From NCBI RefSeq assembly GCF_014857925.1, contig NZ_JACYVZ010000001.1, positions 62,001 to 126,000 on the forward strand: a DNA stretch of 64,000 nucleotides, given 5' to 3'. This stretch comes from Cysteiniphilum marinum (lineage in GTDB: Bacteria; Pseudomonadota; Gammaproteobacteria; Francisellales; Francisellaceae). The stretch's first letter is position 1. Every line of letters begins with the position of its first letter. Below the pieces are notes generated by a model. It was not told the origin of the DNA, did not search any database, and saw only the letters and a list, made by a program, of their open reading frames with translations. The translations under genes were made by a program, and so were the position numbers. Shown here piece after piece: positions 55,586 to 64,000 of the stretch.

Positions 55586-55660
55586 CCCTGAGCAAAGTCG
55601 AAGGGTAAATTTAGGAAGATTACACTTTACAGAGGCTTCGACTTACGCTCAGCCAACGTT
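55586..55660. repeat. Dispersed CTTCGAC-type repeat, two arms
   Basis: CCCTGAGCAAAGTCGAAGGG (55586-55605) and GGCTTCGACTTACGCTCAGC (from about 55635) are inverted relative to each other around a 30-bp spacer, followed by CAACGT. The same arms occur at 32160-32208 and 36541-36600. The position just after the transporter stop fits a dispersed hairpin. Confidence 0.7.
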
Positions 55661-55722
55661 TACGCAATCAAAATGGGCGGGAATATGGTTATAGCCAAAA
55701 ATCAGCTTAGGAAATTATGGTA

Positions 55723-56718
55723 TTAAGCATTTTTAACAAAATGATCATTCTTAAAAGCAACACAATACTGAAGTGTGCTTTGTGCTAAAACATCTTTCTT
55801 TAATTTGTCATAACACTGATCATTTGGTGCAGTTACACTTTGCAGGTGTAAATGAGCTTTAGCATTATTGTGATTGTTTTCAACAATGGAACTGTCAAAC
55901 ATCGCATTAGGATACCAGACCTTTAAACCCGTATCTTTACCAAACCAATCGGTCATTTGATCTCCTACTGACATAAGCCAATAAACATGACGTTGATCGC
56001 TTAATGCACGGCGCAAAACATCCTTGTAAGCAACGCGCTCATTTGCGTTGTTTGTACAGGCATTGGCAGGCACTGATCCTGATAAAAAGACATATTGATC
56101 AAGCTTTTTATCTGATAAATGTAGATGCTCTTTAAGCCAGCTTCTGGTGGCAGATGACTCATTGTGATTACAAGATCTCGCGGTGATAAAGTAGCAGGCA
56201 ATGCCATCTTTGAAACAATTTTGCTCAATAAACTTAGCAGTGGCTGGATCATTAATGCCTGATTTAGTGAAATAATCATCATCAAATGAGGTTAATTCAA
56301 TGGTGTTATCTATATCAAACATGATCGCTGGTGTTTTGCCTTTAGCTTCAATTGCATGGATAAAGCCAATCTTTTTAAAGCTAGCAATAAGCTTGGTTAA
56401 ATCGCCCATCATTGCATTTGCATCCTTGGCGAATTGCGAGTCTTTGGCAAAATCATTATAGTCTTTAGTACCCATATAGCGCTTGGTGTCAGAATTGTTA
56501 GCTATTTGATCTATCGCAGCTTTAGCATTGGTCGGCAAGCTAAACGGTTTCCCGTATTTGGCGTTAAATGCCATCGTCAGTGAAGTGACTTCACTATATA
56601 ATTTCAATGAATCAACCGTTGCAGGTTTTGTTGCAGGTGCTTGTGCTAAAGCGCTCTGGCACGTCATGGCAAATAATGCAGTAGCTAAAAGTTTTCGGTA
56701 TTGTTTAAATTGTTTCAT
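55723..56718 (-). CDS. Secreted HAD-family acid phosphatase
   Basis: A 331-residue protein with signal MKQFKQYRKLLATALFAMTCQSALAQ. The HAD domain has motif I PAIMFDIDNTIELTSFDDDY (nucleophile and acid Asp two residues apart), motif II near CYFITARSCNH, and motif III MSVGDQMTDWFGKDTGLK. This resembles class B and class C (lipoprotein e(P4)-like) acid phosphatases. No lipobox is present, so it is probably free in the periplasm. Such enzymes release phosphate from nucleotides or phospho-amino acids. Divergent from valS. Confidence 0.82.
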   Translation of the reverse strand: MKQFKQYRKLLATALFAMTCQSALAQAPATKPATVDSLKLYSEVTSLTMAFNAKYGKPFSLPTNAKAAIDQIANNSDTKRYMGTKDYNDFAKDSQFAKDANAMMGDLTKLIASFKKIGFIHAIEAKGKTPAIMFDIDNTIELTSFDDDYFTKSGINDPATAKFIEQNCFKDGIACYFITARSCNHNESSATRSWLKEHLHLSDKKLDQYVFLSGSVPANACTNNANERVAYKDVLRRALSDQRHVYWLMSVGDQMTDWFGKDTGLKVWYPNAMFDSSIVENNHNNAKAHLHLQSVTAPNDQCYDKLKKDVLAQSTLQYCVAFKNDHFVKNA

Positions 56719-57048
56719 GCTATTGATCCTTAAGCATTGTTGGGTTGTAAAATGTGGCTTATATAAGGTTTGCTCGATGCTAATAAAACAGTTGTCATTG
56801 AGAAATAGAGATTATTTAGCTTTATTTCTATATCACTTGGCTGCATGTTTAATTTCCATATCATCTTGCTACTCATGCTTTATCATAAGTCATTAAGTTG
56901 TAAATAGGAAAGTAAGCTGCAATTGTTACAGAAATATTAAAGAAAGGGCTTGTGTTTTTTTATTCGGCTTTTTAATCAAAATTGTGTGAACCAATCTTGG
57001 TGCGTTGTGCTAAAATGCGGCTCTAAATTTTTGATTTTTTAATATTAA

Positions 57049-57075
57049 TACCCATCGCAAAGTGGTCTGTGATGG
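57049..57075 (+). promoter_or_regulatory. Small hairpin in the valS leader
   Basis: CCATCGCA and TGTGATGG (one mismatch) flank AAGTGGTC, 26 bp before the valS start. It does not resemble a T-box. The rest of the 382-bp gap 56719-57100 holds divergent promoter space; nothing else was recognised. Confidence 0.3.
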
Positions 57076-57100
57076 AATAATAAATAATAGGGCTTAAGTA

Positions 57101-59917
57101 ATGTCGCAAATGCAAGAAATGCAAAAAACGCAAGAGAGAACAGAGCAACAAGAAATGCAAGAAATGCAAAAAAATTATGATCCTAAAACGTTAGAGCAGC
57201 AATGCTATGATAAGTGGGAGAAAAAAGGTTTATTCAAATGTGGGCAAACTAATGGCGCGCCTTATACGATTATGCTTCCACCTCCAAATGTCACAGGAAC
57301 GCTACATATGGGGCATGGTTTTCAACAGACATTAATGGATTTGTTAACGCGCTATCATCGCATGATGGGTGATGATGCCTTATGGCAACCGGGCACTGAT
57401 CATGCGGGTATCGCGACACAAATGGTGGTTGAGCGCAATTTAAATGCCGAAGGATTGACGCGTCATGATCTAGGGCGTGAGAAATTTATCGAAAAGATCT
57501 GGCAGTGGAAAGAATACTCAGGTGGTTCAATTGCTAAACAAATGCGTCGTTTAGGGGCCTCTGCTGATTGGTCACGTGAGCGTTTTACGATGGATGAAGG
57601 TTTGTCACAAGCGGTGCAAACTTGCTTTATTAAGCTTTATGAAGATGGTTTGATTTATCGTGGTGAGCGTTTGGTCAATTGGGATCCAGTACTTTTAACC
57701 GCAGTTTCTGATCTGGAGGTTGTGCAAGAAGAGGAAAAAGGCTCATTATGGCACTTTGCCTACCCATTAGCAGATGGTAGTAACATCGAGATCGCGACCA
57801 CGCGTCCTGAGACGATGTTAGGAGATGTTGCTGTGGCAGTAAATCCAAATGATGAGCGCTATCAGCATTTGATTGGCAAGATGATTAAACTGCCATTAAC
57901 TGAGCGTGAGATTCCTGTTATCGCAGATGATTATGTTGATATTGCTTTTGGTACGGGCTGTGTGAAGATCACTCCAGCACATGATTTTAATGATAACGAG
58001 ATTGGTAAACGTCATCAATTGCCAATGATCAACATCCTAACAGCAGAAGGTAAGATCAATGATAATGCACCAAAAGCCTATCGTGGCTTAGATCGCTTTG
58101 ATGCGCGTAAACAAATTGTAGCTGATATGGAAGCAGAAGGTTTGCTCGTCAAGGTTGAACCTCATACATTGAAAGTGCCACGCGGTGATCGCACTGGTAT
58201 TATCCTTGAGCCGTATTTGACTAAACAATGGTTTGTTAAAGCCAGTGAGTTAGGTAAGCCTGCTTTAGAGGCAGTTGAAAATGGTGATATTCGCTTTGTG
58301 CCTGATAACTGGAAAAATACTTATTACTCATGGATGCGTGATTTGCAAGATTGGTGTATTTCACGTCAGCTTTGGTGGGGGCATAGAATTCCTGCTTGGT
58401 ACGATGAACAGGGCAATGTCTATGTTGGTGAATCGGAAACAGATGTTCGCAGTAAATATGGCTTATCGTCAGAGCTTAGATTGCATCAAGATGATGATGT
58501 TTTTGATACGTGGTTCTCATCAGCATTATGGCCGTTTTCAACGCTAGGCTGGCCAAATAACACCGCTGAACTTAAGAAATATTATCCAACCAGTGTCTTA
58601 GTAACAGGCTTTGATATTATCTTTTTCTGGGTGGCACGAATGGTGATGTTTGGACTTTATTTTATGGATGAGATCCCTTTTAAAGATATTTATATCACAG
58701 GTCTTATTCGTGATGCTGAAGGGCAAAAGATGTCTAAATCAAAAGGCAATGTACTTGATCCTGTGGATTTGATCGATGGTATTTCTTTAGAAGACTTGCT
58801 GGTTAAAAGAACCCAAGGTTTGATGCAACCACAGATGAAAGCTAAGATTGAGAAACAAACGCGTAAACACTTCCCAGAAGGCATTGAAGCTTATGGTACT
58901 GATGCGCTTCGTTTTACCTTTACTGCGCTTGCCTCCACTTCGCGCGATATCTGTTTTGATGTCTCACGAATGGAAGGTTATCGTAATTTCTGCAATAAAC
59001 TATGGAACGCTTCACGTTTTGTGATGATGAATCTAGAGGGTTATGATCCATCGTATAATCAATATGAAATGGGTGTGGCGGAAGAGTGGATCTGGCATGA
59101 GCTCAATAAAACCGTGGCAGAAGTGCATAAGCATATCGCAAATTACCGCTTTGATTTATTAGCGCAAACGATTTATGAATTTGTTTGGAATCAATATTGC
59201 GATTGGTATCTTGAGTTGGCTAAAGCAACGCTTAATGAAGAAGCGATTAGTGCTGCGCGCAAACATGCTGTGCAATACACTTTAATCACAGTGCTTGATA
59301 AGATGTTACGTTTGGCACATCCGATTATTCCATTTATTACTGAGGAGATATTTAATCAGATTAAAGTATTTACTCAAGAGGATGCAACATCGATTATGGT
59401 TAGTAGCTTCCCGCTATTTGATGAGGCGCTTATCAACGATAAAGCAACTCATGAGATAGAATGGCTTAAGCGTGTTATCGTTGCCATTCGCACCGTGCGA
59501 GCTGAGATGAATATTAAGCCAAGCTTGAGTATTCCACTTTTTATCAAGAATGCATCAACAGATGAATTAGATAAGCTTGCAGCAACCAAAGCACTTATTC
59601 AATCAATGGCCAAAATTGAAAAGATTACTGTGAGTGATGATGTGCCAATGTCGGCAACAAGTCTTGTTGATACATTGGAGTTACATATTCCATTAGCAGG
59701 GCTCATAGATGTTTCAGCTGAACAGGCGCGCTTGAAAAAAGAACAAGAAAAACTCGATAAGGAAATCGCACGCTTAATGGCAAAGCTTGGCAATCAAAAG
59801 TTTGTTGCCAATGCACCTCATGATGTCGTAGCAAAGGAAAAGGCAAAACTTACTGAATATCAAGCAACGCAAAGCAAATTAATCGAGCAGTTTGAAAAAT
59901 TAGCGGCGTTGCATTAA
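57101..59917 (+). CDS. valS: Valyl-tRNA synthetase
   Basis: This class I synthetase charges tRNA-Val. The HIGH motif is [18 protein letters not shown] (HMGH at 69-72) and the KMSKS loop is [19 protein letters not shown]. The CP1 editing domain has [20 protein letters not shown] and [18 protein letters not shown]. The anticodon domain and a C-terminal coiled coil ([20 protein letters not shown]) follow. The extended N-terminus contains a 19-nt direct repeat (57110-57128 and 57155-57173) that gives MQEMQK twice. The family normally begins about six residues before NYDP, so ATG 57164 (MQKNYDP) may be the true start. Confidence 0.97.
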   Translation: MSQMQEMQKTQERTEQQEMQEMQKNYDPKTLEQQCYDKWEKKGLFKCGQTNGAPYTIMLPPPNVTGTLHMGHGFQQTLMDLLTRYHRMMGDDALWQPGTDHAGIATQMVVERNLNAEGLTRHDLGREKFIEKIWQWKEYSGGSIAKQMRRLGASADWSRERFTMDEGLSQAVQTCFIKLYEDGLIYRGERLVNWDPVLLTAVSDLEVVQEEEKGSLWHFAYPLADGSNIEIATTRPETMLGDVAVAVNPNDERYQHLIGKMIKLPLTEREIPVIADDYVDIAFGTGCVKITPAHDFNDNEIGKRHQLPMINILTAEGKINDNAPKAYRGLDRFDARKQIVADMEAEGLLVKVEPHTLKVPRGDRTGIILEPYLTKQWFVKASELGKPALEAVENGDIRFVPDNWKNTYYSWMRDLQDWCISRQLWWGHRIPAWYDEQGNVYVGESETDVRSKYGLSSELRLHQDDDVFDTWFSSALWPFSTLGWPNNTAELKKYYPTSVLVTGFDIIFFWVARMVMFGLYFMDEIPFKDIYITGLIRDAEGQKMSKSKGNVLDPVDLIDGISLEDLLVKRTQGLMQPQMKAKIEKQTRKHFPEGIEAYGTDALRFTFTALASTSRDICFDVSRMEGYRNFCNKLWNASRFVMMNLEGYDPSYNQYEMGVAEEWIWHELNKTVAEVHKHIANYRFDLLAQTIYEFVWNQYCDWYLELAKATLNEEAISAARKHAVQYTLITVLDKMLRLAHPIIPFITEEIFNQIKVFTQEDATSIMVSSFPLFDEALINDKATHEIEWLKRVIVAIRTVRAEMNIKPSLSIPLFIKNASTDELDKLAATKALIQSMAKIEKITVSDDVPMSATSLVDTLELHIPLAGLIDVSAEQARLKKEQEKLDKEIARLMAKLGNQKFVANAPHDVVAKEKAKLTEYQATQSKLIEQFEKLAALH

Positions 59918-60039
59918 AAACTTCTTGAAAAAAAATTTCCTATCCTCACTTTCTAGGCATTGAATTTTTAAAGCCCCATGTGTTGTTAAGCATTAGATAA
60001 CTGGAATTACAGACTTTAGAAAAAACTATAATTTTATTA

Positions 60040-60154
60040 AACACCCCGTCAGCCTACGGCTGCCACCCCTCTTGCAAAGAGGGGAATTAGGCAATGATGG
60101 TTTTATATTCCCCTCTTTGCAAGAGGGGTGCTTAAGCTTGCGAGGCGGGGTGTT
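60040..60154. repeat. Nested palindromic AACACCCCG element, long copy
   Basis: Outer arms AACACCCCG / CGGGGTGTT, as at 21554-21596, enclose a perfect 24-bp inverted repeat (60064-60087 and 60107-60130, starting CACCCCTCTTGCAAAGAGGG) with a 19-bp loop. The inner repeat can itself pair within each arm. It fills much of the 431-bp valS-clpB gap, whose remaining parts show only possible promoter sequences. Confidence 0.75.
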
Positions 60155-60284
60155 GAAATAGAAAAAGTTCGTAACTCGAGTAGATAATGGAATATTGATC
60201 ATGCGCTGATATTCAGCAGGGTGTTAAAGATAAATAATATAACAAGCTAAAATGAATGATCTAGGCTTAACGATTAATTTTGTG

Positions 60285-60313
60285 TTGTTCTCAAGTCCGT
60301 GATTGTTTAGATA
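60285..60313 (+). promoter_or_regulatory. Weak sigma-70-like promoter of clpB
   Basis: TTGTTC (60285-60290), a 17-bp spacer and TAGATA (60308-60313), 35 bp before the clpB start. A heat-shock -10-like CCCCATGT lies far upstream at 59974-59981 but without a -35 at the right distance. Confidence 0.3.
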
Positions 60314-60348
60314 ATTTATTGTGTTGAAGAAATGAGGATAAAGGATAT

Positions 60349-62949
60349 ATGAAAGCAGAGAAGTTTACCCATAAGTTACAAGAGGCGCTGACTGAAGCGC
60401 AGAGTTTAGCCATTAGCAAGAGTCACACGATGCTAGAGCCTATCCATGTGCTAAAAGCATTGTTGGATCAAGAAGGTGGCATGATTGCATCTATTATCAC
60501 CCAAGCTGGGGGTGATTTATCAAGTCTCAATAGTGAGTTAAGTAATGCCTTGAATGCATTAGCCACCAGTAGTGCAGCCAGCCAAATCAGCGCGTCAAAC
60601 AATTTGATTAAAATACTACAACAGATGGAAAAGCTTGCCACTGAAAAGCAAGATGAATTTATTTCAAGTGATTTATTCTTAATCGCCGGATTTGCTGATG
60701 GTGCGATCAGCAAGATCTTAAAAGCGGCGGGCTTATCAAAAGAAAGTTTAACTCAAGCGGTCGATAAAGTCAGAGGTGGTGCACGCGTTGAAAGCCAAAA
60801 TGCTGAAGATATGCAAGGTGCGCTAAAGAAATATACCATTGATCTCACGGAAAGAGCGCGACAAGGCAAAATTGATCCGGTGATAGGGCGCGATGATGAG
60901 ATCAGGCGTACGATTCAAGTATTGCAACGTCGTACTAAAAACAATCCCGTATTAATTGGTCGCCCAGGGGTTGGTAAAACCGCAATTGTTGAAGGTTTAG
61001 CGCAACGCATTGTTAACAACGAGGTGCCTGAAGGAATTCGCAATAAGCGTATTTTATCTTTGGATTTGGGGGCGTTATTGGCAGGAGCTAAATTCCGTGG
61101 CGATTTTGAGGAGCGCTTAAAATCAGTGCTTAAAGAATTATCTAAACAAGAAGGCAGTGTGATTTTATTTATTGATGAATTACACACTATGGTTGGCGCA
61201 GGTAAAGCTGAAGGTTCGATGGATGCTGGCAATATGTTAAAACCCGCCTTGGCGCGTGGTGAGCTACGATGTGTGGGGGCAACGACATTAGATGAATATC
61301 GCGAGAATGTTGAAAAAGATCCCGCATTAGAGCGTAGATTCCAAAAAGTATTAGTTGATGAACCAACAGTTGAAGATACCATTGCGATTTTGCGTGGATT
61401 AAAGGAGCGCTATGAAGTGCATCATGGTGTTGATATTACTGATCCGGCGATTGTTGCGGCAGCTACACTATCACATCGCTATATTACCGACAGACAACTG
61501 CCGGATAAAGCCATTGATTTGATGGATGAAGCGGCAAGCCAAATCCGTATGGAGATTGATTCGCGCCCTGAAGAAATGGAGAAGTTATATCGCCGGATTA
61601 TTCAGCTAAAAATGCAGCGTGAGCAATTGAAAAAAGAAAAAGATGATGCCACCAAAAAGCGCTTGGATGTTTTAGAAGATGAAATCAAAGCTTTAGAAAA
61701 AGAATACTCTGGCTTTGAAGAAATTTGGAAAGCAGAAAAAGCACAAATGCAAGGTTCACAAAAACTAAAAGAGCAATTAGATCAAGCTAAAATTGATCTT
61801 GATGCGGCTAAGCGAACTGGTGATTTATCGAAAATGGCAGAATTGCAATATGGGCTTATTCCGCAGTTAGAAGAGCAGATTAAGGCGCTTGCCAGTGCTG
61901 ATCCGATCAAAACCAAATTAGTGCGCACCCAAGTCACTGAGAATGAGATTGCTGAGGTAGTATCTAAATCAACAGGTATTCCCGTCAATAAGATGATGGA
62001 AGGTGAGCGTGAGAAGTTATTGCATATGGAGGACTTCTTAGGCAAACGTGTGATTGGTCAAAAAGAAGCGATTACCGCCGTGTCAAATGCTGTTCGTCGT
62101 GCGCGCTCTGGATTGTCTGATCCAAATCGTCCAACAGGATCGTTTTTATTCTTGGGTCCAACAGGGGTTGGTAAGACTGAGCTAACCAAAGCATTAGCTG
62201 AATTTATGTTTGATAGTGAAGATGCGATGCTAAGAGTGGATATGTCAGAATATATGGAGAAGCACTCGGTAGCACGCTTGATTGGTGCACCTCCAGGCTA
62301 TGTTGGTTATGAGCAAGGTGGTTATTTAACTGAGCATGTCAGACGTAAGCCTTATTCGGTAATTTTACTTGATGAAGTTGAGAAGGCACATCCAGATGTT
62401 TTTAATATTCTATTGCAAATCTTAGATGATGGCCGTTTGACTGATAGCCAAGGGCGTACAGTTGATTTTAAAAACACCGTGCTAATTATGACCTCAAACT
62501 TAGGCTCGCAATTAATTCAAGAAAAACTGCATAGTGAGGGTTATGATCAGGTGAAAGAGCAGGTGTTGCAGGTTGTATTGCAACACTTTAGACCAGAGTT
62601 TATCAACCGTATTGATGAAACCGTTGTCTTTGAGCCATTAGATAAAGAGATGATTAAACAAATCGCAGAGATTCAAATCAATCGCGTGCGTAAGCGCTTG
62701 CATGAGCGTGATTTGACATTAACAATCTCAGCGGTAGCAATGGATGAGCTGGCAGATCACGGCTTTGATCCGATATTTGGCGCAAGACCATTGAAACGGG
62801 CAATTCAGCAATACATTGAAAACCCATTAGCCACCTATCTCTTGGAAGGGCGCTATGTGGCAGGTGATGTCATTCAGGTGACCAGTGAGAATGATAATTT
62901 TGTTTTCTCAAAAAAAGATTCCACAACGATGGAAAAGGCAGGCCAGTAG
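60349..62949 (+). CDS. clpB: Chaperone ClpB (AAA+ disaggregase)
   Basis: ClpB pulls aggregated proteins apart together with DnaK. The 866-residue protein has an N-domain with two Clp repeats (about 1-145). The first AAA+ module has [13 protein letters not shown] and [20 protein letters not shown], and the M-domain coiled coil follows (about 410-525, ending near [20 protein letters not shown]). The second module has [20 protein letters not shown] and [20 protein letters not shown]. The M-domain separates ClpB from ClpA. Length is normal. A remnant SDR gene starts at the next base after the stop. Confidence 0.98.
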   Translation: MKAEKFTHKLQEALTEAQSLAISKSHTMLEPIHVLKALLDQEGGMIASIITQAGGDLSSLNSELSNALNALATSSAASQISASNNLIKILQQMEKLATEKQDEFISSDLFLIAGFADGAISKILKAAGLSKESLTQAVDKVRGGARVESQNAEDMQGALKKYTIDLTERARQGKIDPVIGRDDEIRRTIQVLQRRTKNNPVLIGRPGVGKTAIVEGLAQRIVNNEVPEGIRNKRILSLDLGALLAGAKFRGDFEERLKSVLKELSKQEGSVILFIDELHTMVGAGKAEGSMDAGNMLKPALARGELRCVGATTLDEYRENVEKDPALERRFQKVLVDEPTVEDTIAILRGLKERYEVHHGVDITDPAIVAAATLSHRYITDRQLPDKAIDLMDEAASQIRMEIDSRPEEMEKLYRRIIQLKMQREQLKKEKDDATKKRLDVLEDEIKALEKEYSGFEEIWKAEKAQMQGSQKLKEQLDQAKIDLDAAKRTGDLSKMAELQYGLIPQLEEQIKALASADPIKTKLVRTQVTENEIAEVVSKSTGIPVNKMMEGEREKLLHMEDFLGKRVIGQKEAITAVSNAVRRARSGLSDPNRPTGSFLFLGPTGVGKTELTKALAEFMFDSEDAMLRVDMSEYMEKHSVARLIGAPPGYVGYEQGGYLTEHVRRKPYSVILLDEVEKAHPDVFNILLQILDDGRLTDSQGRTVDFKNTVLIMTSNLGSQLIQEKLHSEGYDQVKEQVLQVVLQHFRPEFINRIDETVVFEPLDKEMIKQIAEIQINRVRKRLHERDLTLTISAVAMDELADHGFDPIFGARPLKRAIQQYIENPLATYLLEGRYVAGDVIQVTSENDNFVFSKKDSTTMEKAGQ

Positions 62950-63118
62950 ATGAGTCAACAAAAAATGGTTGTTATTACAGGGGCTAATAAAGGTATTGGT
63001 CTTGAGTTTGTGAGATTTTATCAAAAAGCAGGTTGGTATGACACATCTTATAGATAAAGCAACTCTTGATAGCCCCGGTGAGTTTCTCGCTTATGATGGA
63101 AAAACAATACCTTGGTAA
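62950..63118 (+). pseudogene. Short-chain dehydrogenase remnant with internal deletion and frameshift
   Basis: The ATG at 62950 opens MSQQKMVVITGANKGIGLEF, an intact SDR dinucleotide-binding start (TGANKGIG), but the frame closes at 63055-63057. In the next phase, from 63038 to the TAA at 63116, the sequence LIDKATLDSPGEFLAYDGKT IPW matches the C-terminal end of SDR proteins (..G.f..ydG..ipW). About 200 central residues are missing and the two ends are out of phase. The gene directly follows clpB. Functional loss is clear. Confidence 0.75.
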
Positions 63119-63206
63119 TATACTGTAAAATGATTTGTCAGTGGTATAAGTGCTCGGCATATTTTCTGATATAATGCTGAGCATACTTGTTTGAATTAAT
63201 GTCTCT

Positions 63207-63977
63207 ATGTCATTACAACGTATATTCGCTTTGGGACTGTTGTTAAGCAGTGCTATTACTTCGTTTGCATCTGGGTGGCAGCTTCAGCAAAAAAAATCCA
63301 TCGATATTGCGCCAGATAAAGTGCAGTTTGATACTTTTGAAGCGATTAAAGATAAGCATTTCCCGCTGATTGTCGATGTAGTGTTATTAGATAATGATGC
63401 ATATAAAGCGGGACTTACGGTTCAATCACAAGATAATGTCCAAAGTGTGCTTGATGTGGCAACTCAAGAGGATGCGTTTCTGGCAACTAATGGCGGCTTT
63501 TATCAAGAAGGGTTTCTTGTCAATGGTCTTTTGATTGATCAAAGTAAACTGCGCTTACCATTGGTTAATAATACGTTGTTATCATCAATTATTACGATTG
63601 ATCAACAGGGTCAAATCAATATTTTAGATAAAGATCAAAAATATCAGCATGCCTATTATGCTTTTCAAGTAGGTCCTATCTTGCTTAAAGATAATATCGT
63701 ACAAAAAGTCAATGATGATAAAATTGCCAAACGCATTATTTATGCACAAACAAGCTCAAAGCTTATGGTGATTTATATCGATAGCACAACCTTGCAGCAG
63801 GCAGCGTATGTTGTTAAAGCACTTGCTGATTATTTTGATATTAATATTAAACGCGCGGTAAATTTTGACGGTGGTAAAGCAGGTGCTTTTATCTTGCGTA
63901 AATATGTGACACCCGTGATTTATCCAGAATATAGTCCTGTGAAAAGTGTTGTTTATTTCACGTTAAATGCTAATTGA
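63207..63977 (+). CDS. Exported phosphodiester glycosidase-family (NAGPA-like) protein
   Basis: The 256-residue protein has a signal (MSLQRIFALGLLLSSAITSFAS). The domain matches PF09992 (DUF2233): FLATNGGFYQEGFLVNGLLI, then AYYAFQVGPILLKDNIVQKV and VNFDGGKAGAFILRKY, the family N-GG-F and DGG landmarks. In mammals the related uncovering enzyme removes GlcNAc from mannose 6-phosphate diesters; bacterial members may cleave phosphodiester-linked sugars, for example in cell-surface polymers. The substrate here is unknown. The ATG at 63207 was chosen over an out-of-frame ATG at 63199. Confidence 0.8.
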   Translation: MSLQRIFALGLLLSSAITSFASGWQLQQKKSIDIAPDKVQFDTFEAIKDKHFPLIVDVVLLDNDAYKAGLTVQSQDNVQSVLDVATQEDAFLATNGGFYQEGFLVNGLLIDQSKLRLPLVNNTLLSSIITIDQQGQINILDKDQKYQHAYYAFQVGPILLKDNIVQKVNDDKIAKRIIYAQTSSKLMVIYIDSTTLQQAAYVVKALADYFDINIKRAVNFDGGKAGAFILRKYVTPVIYPEYSPVKSVVYFTLNAN

Positions 63978-64000
63978 GTGCTTGTGTACATTGTGATACA

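Noticed and set aside
56719-57100. T-box leader before valS
   Set aside because: No T-box consensus or antiterminator was seen; only a short hairpin near the start.
59958-59981. Heat-shock (sigma-32) promoter for clpB with CCCCATGT as -10
   Set aside because: The only TTGAA nearby is 9 bp away, well short of the expected 13-15 bp, and the site is 370 bp from the gene with a large palindrome between.
1-64000. CRISPR arrays, rRNA and tRNA genes, phage genes
   Set aside because: No regularly spaced repeats with unique spacers, no cloverleaf-like or rRNA sequence and no integrase or structural phage gene was seen.

Overview
The window is 64 kb of low-GC (roughly 40 %, estimated by eye) gammaproteobacterial chromosome, densely packed with housekeeping genes. 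Several features point to a gammaproteobacterium of the Francisella/Fastidiosibacter or Legionella/Coxiella type: the uvrY-uvrC pair, leuS-lptE, a three-gene pyruvate dehydrogenase operon with a two-lipoyl E2, a split glycine decarboxylase (gcvPA/gcvPB), ubiX/ubiD, a phosphatidylcholine synthase and an MFS transporter that may belong to the Pht group. No rRNA or tRNA gene was seen, so the genus cannot be fixed from the sequence alone.

Layout. 1-6780: DNA repair and regulation (rnd, uvrY, uvrC, recG) and an AsmA-like protein. 6905-11780: an outer-membrane block (LptM-like lipoprotein, DUF481 beta-barrel, lptE, leuS) with the remnant of an Rpn-type nuclease. 12002-17323: a Phd/VapC toxin-antitoxin pair, a DUF2147 protein and a four-gene LpoB / CsgG-FlgT / COG3014-like lipoprotein cluster in which the second reading frame has lost its start. 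17349-26430: MFS transporter, aceE-aceF-lpdA, birA and a GNAT acetyltransferase. 26464-32115: rbgA and the glycine cleavage system (gcvT, gcvH, then a terminator and repeats, then gcvPA-gcvPB). 32344-39264: a DUF475 membrane protein, ubiX, pcs, ubiD, fur, a dihydroorotate dehydrogenase-like enzyme and the IMPACT-family gene yigZ.

39262-46151 is a horizontally acquired defence island: two cytosine-5 DNA methyltransferases, a McrB-like AAA+ GTPase and a DUF2357/PD-(D/E)XK protein, all on the minus strand. The gene content resembles LlaJI-type restriction-modification. A 27-bp direct repeat (one mismatch) brackets the island exactly, and one copy contains the start codon of yigZ. The island therefore split an older yigZ / retropepsin-gene divergent pair.

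46282-49547 is a tight operon of a periplasmic retropepsin-like protease, an inactive transglutaminase fused to seven membrane helices, and an ATP-grasp ligase. This gene trio is known by association but poorly understood. A promoter-like site then leads into an RND efflux adaptor and pump, a sodium-dependent transporter, a HAD acid phosphatase, valS, clpB, a collapsed short-chain dehydrogenase pseudogene and a phosphodiester glycosidase-family exoprotein.

At least five families of short palindromic repeats or MITE-like elements lie in the intergenic spaces (21.5, 29.1, 32.2, 34.0, 36.6, 55.6 and 60.1 kb).
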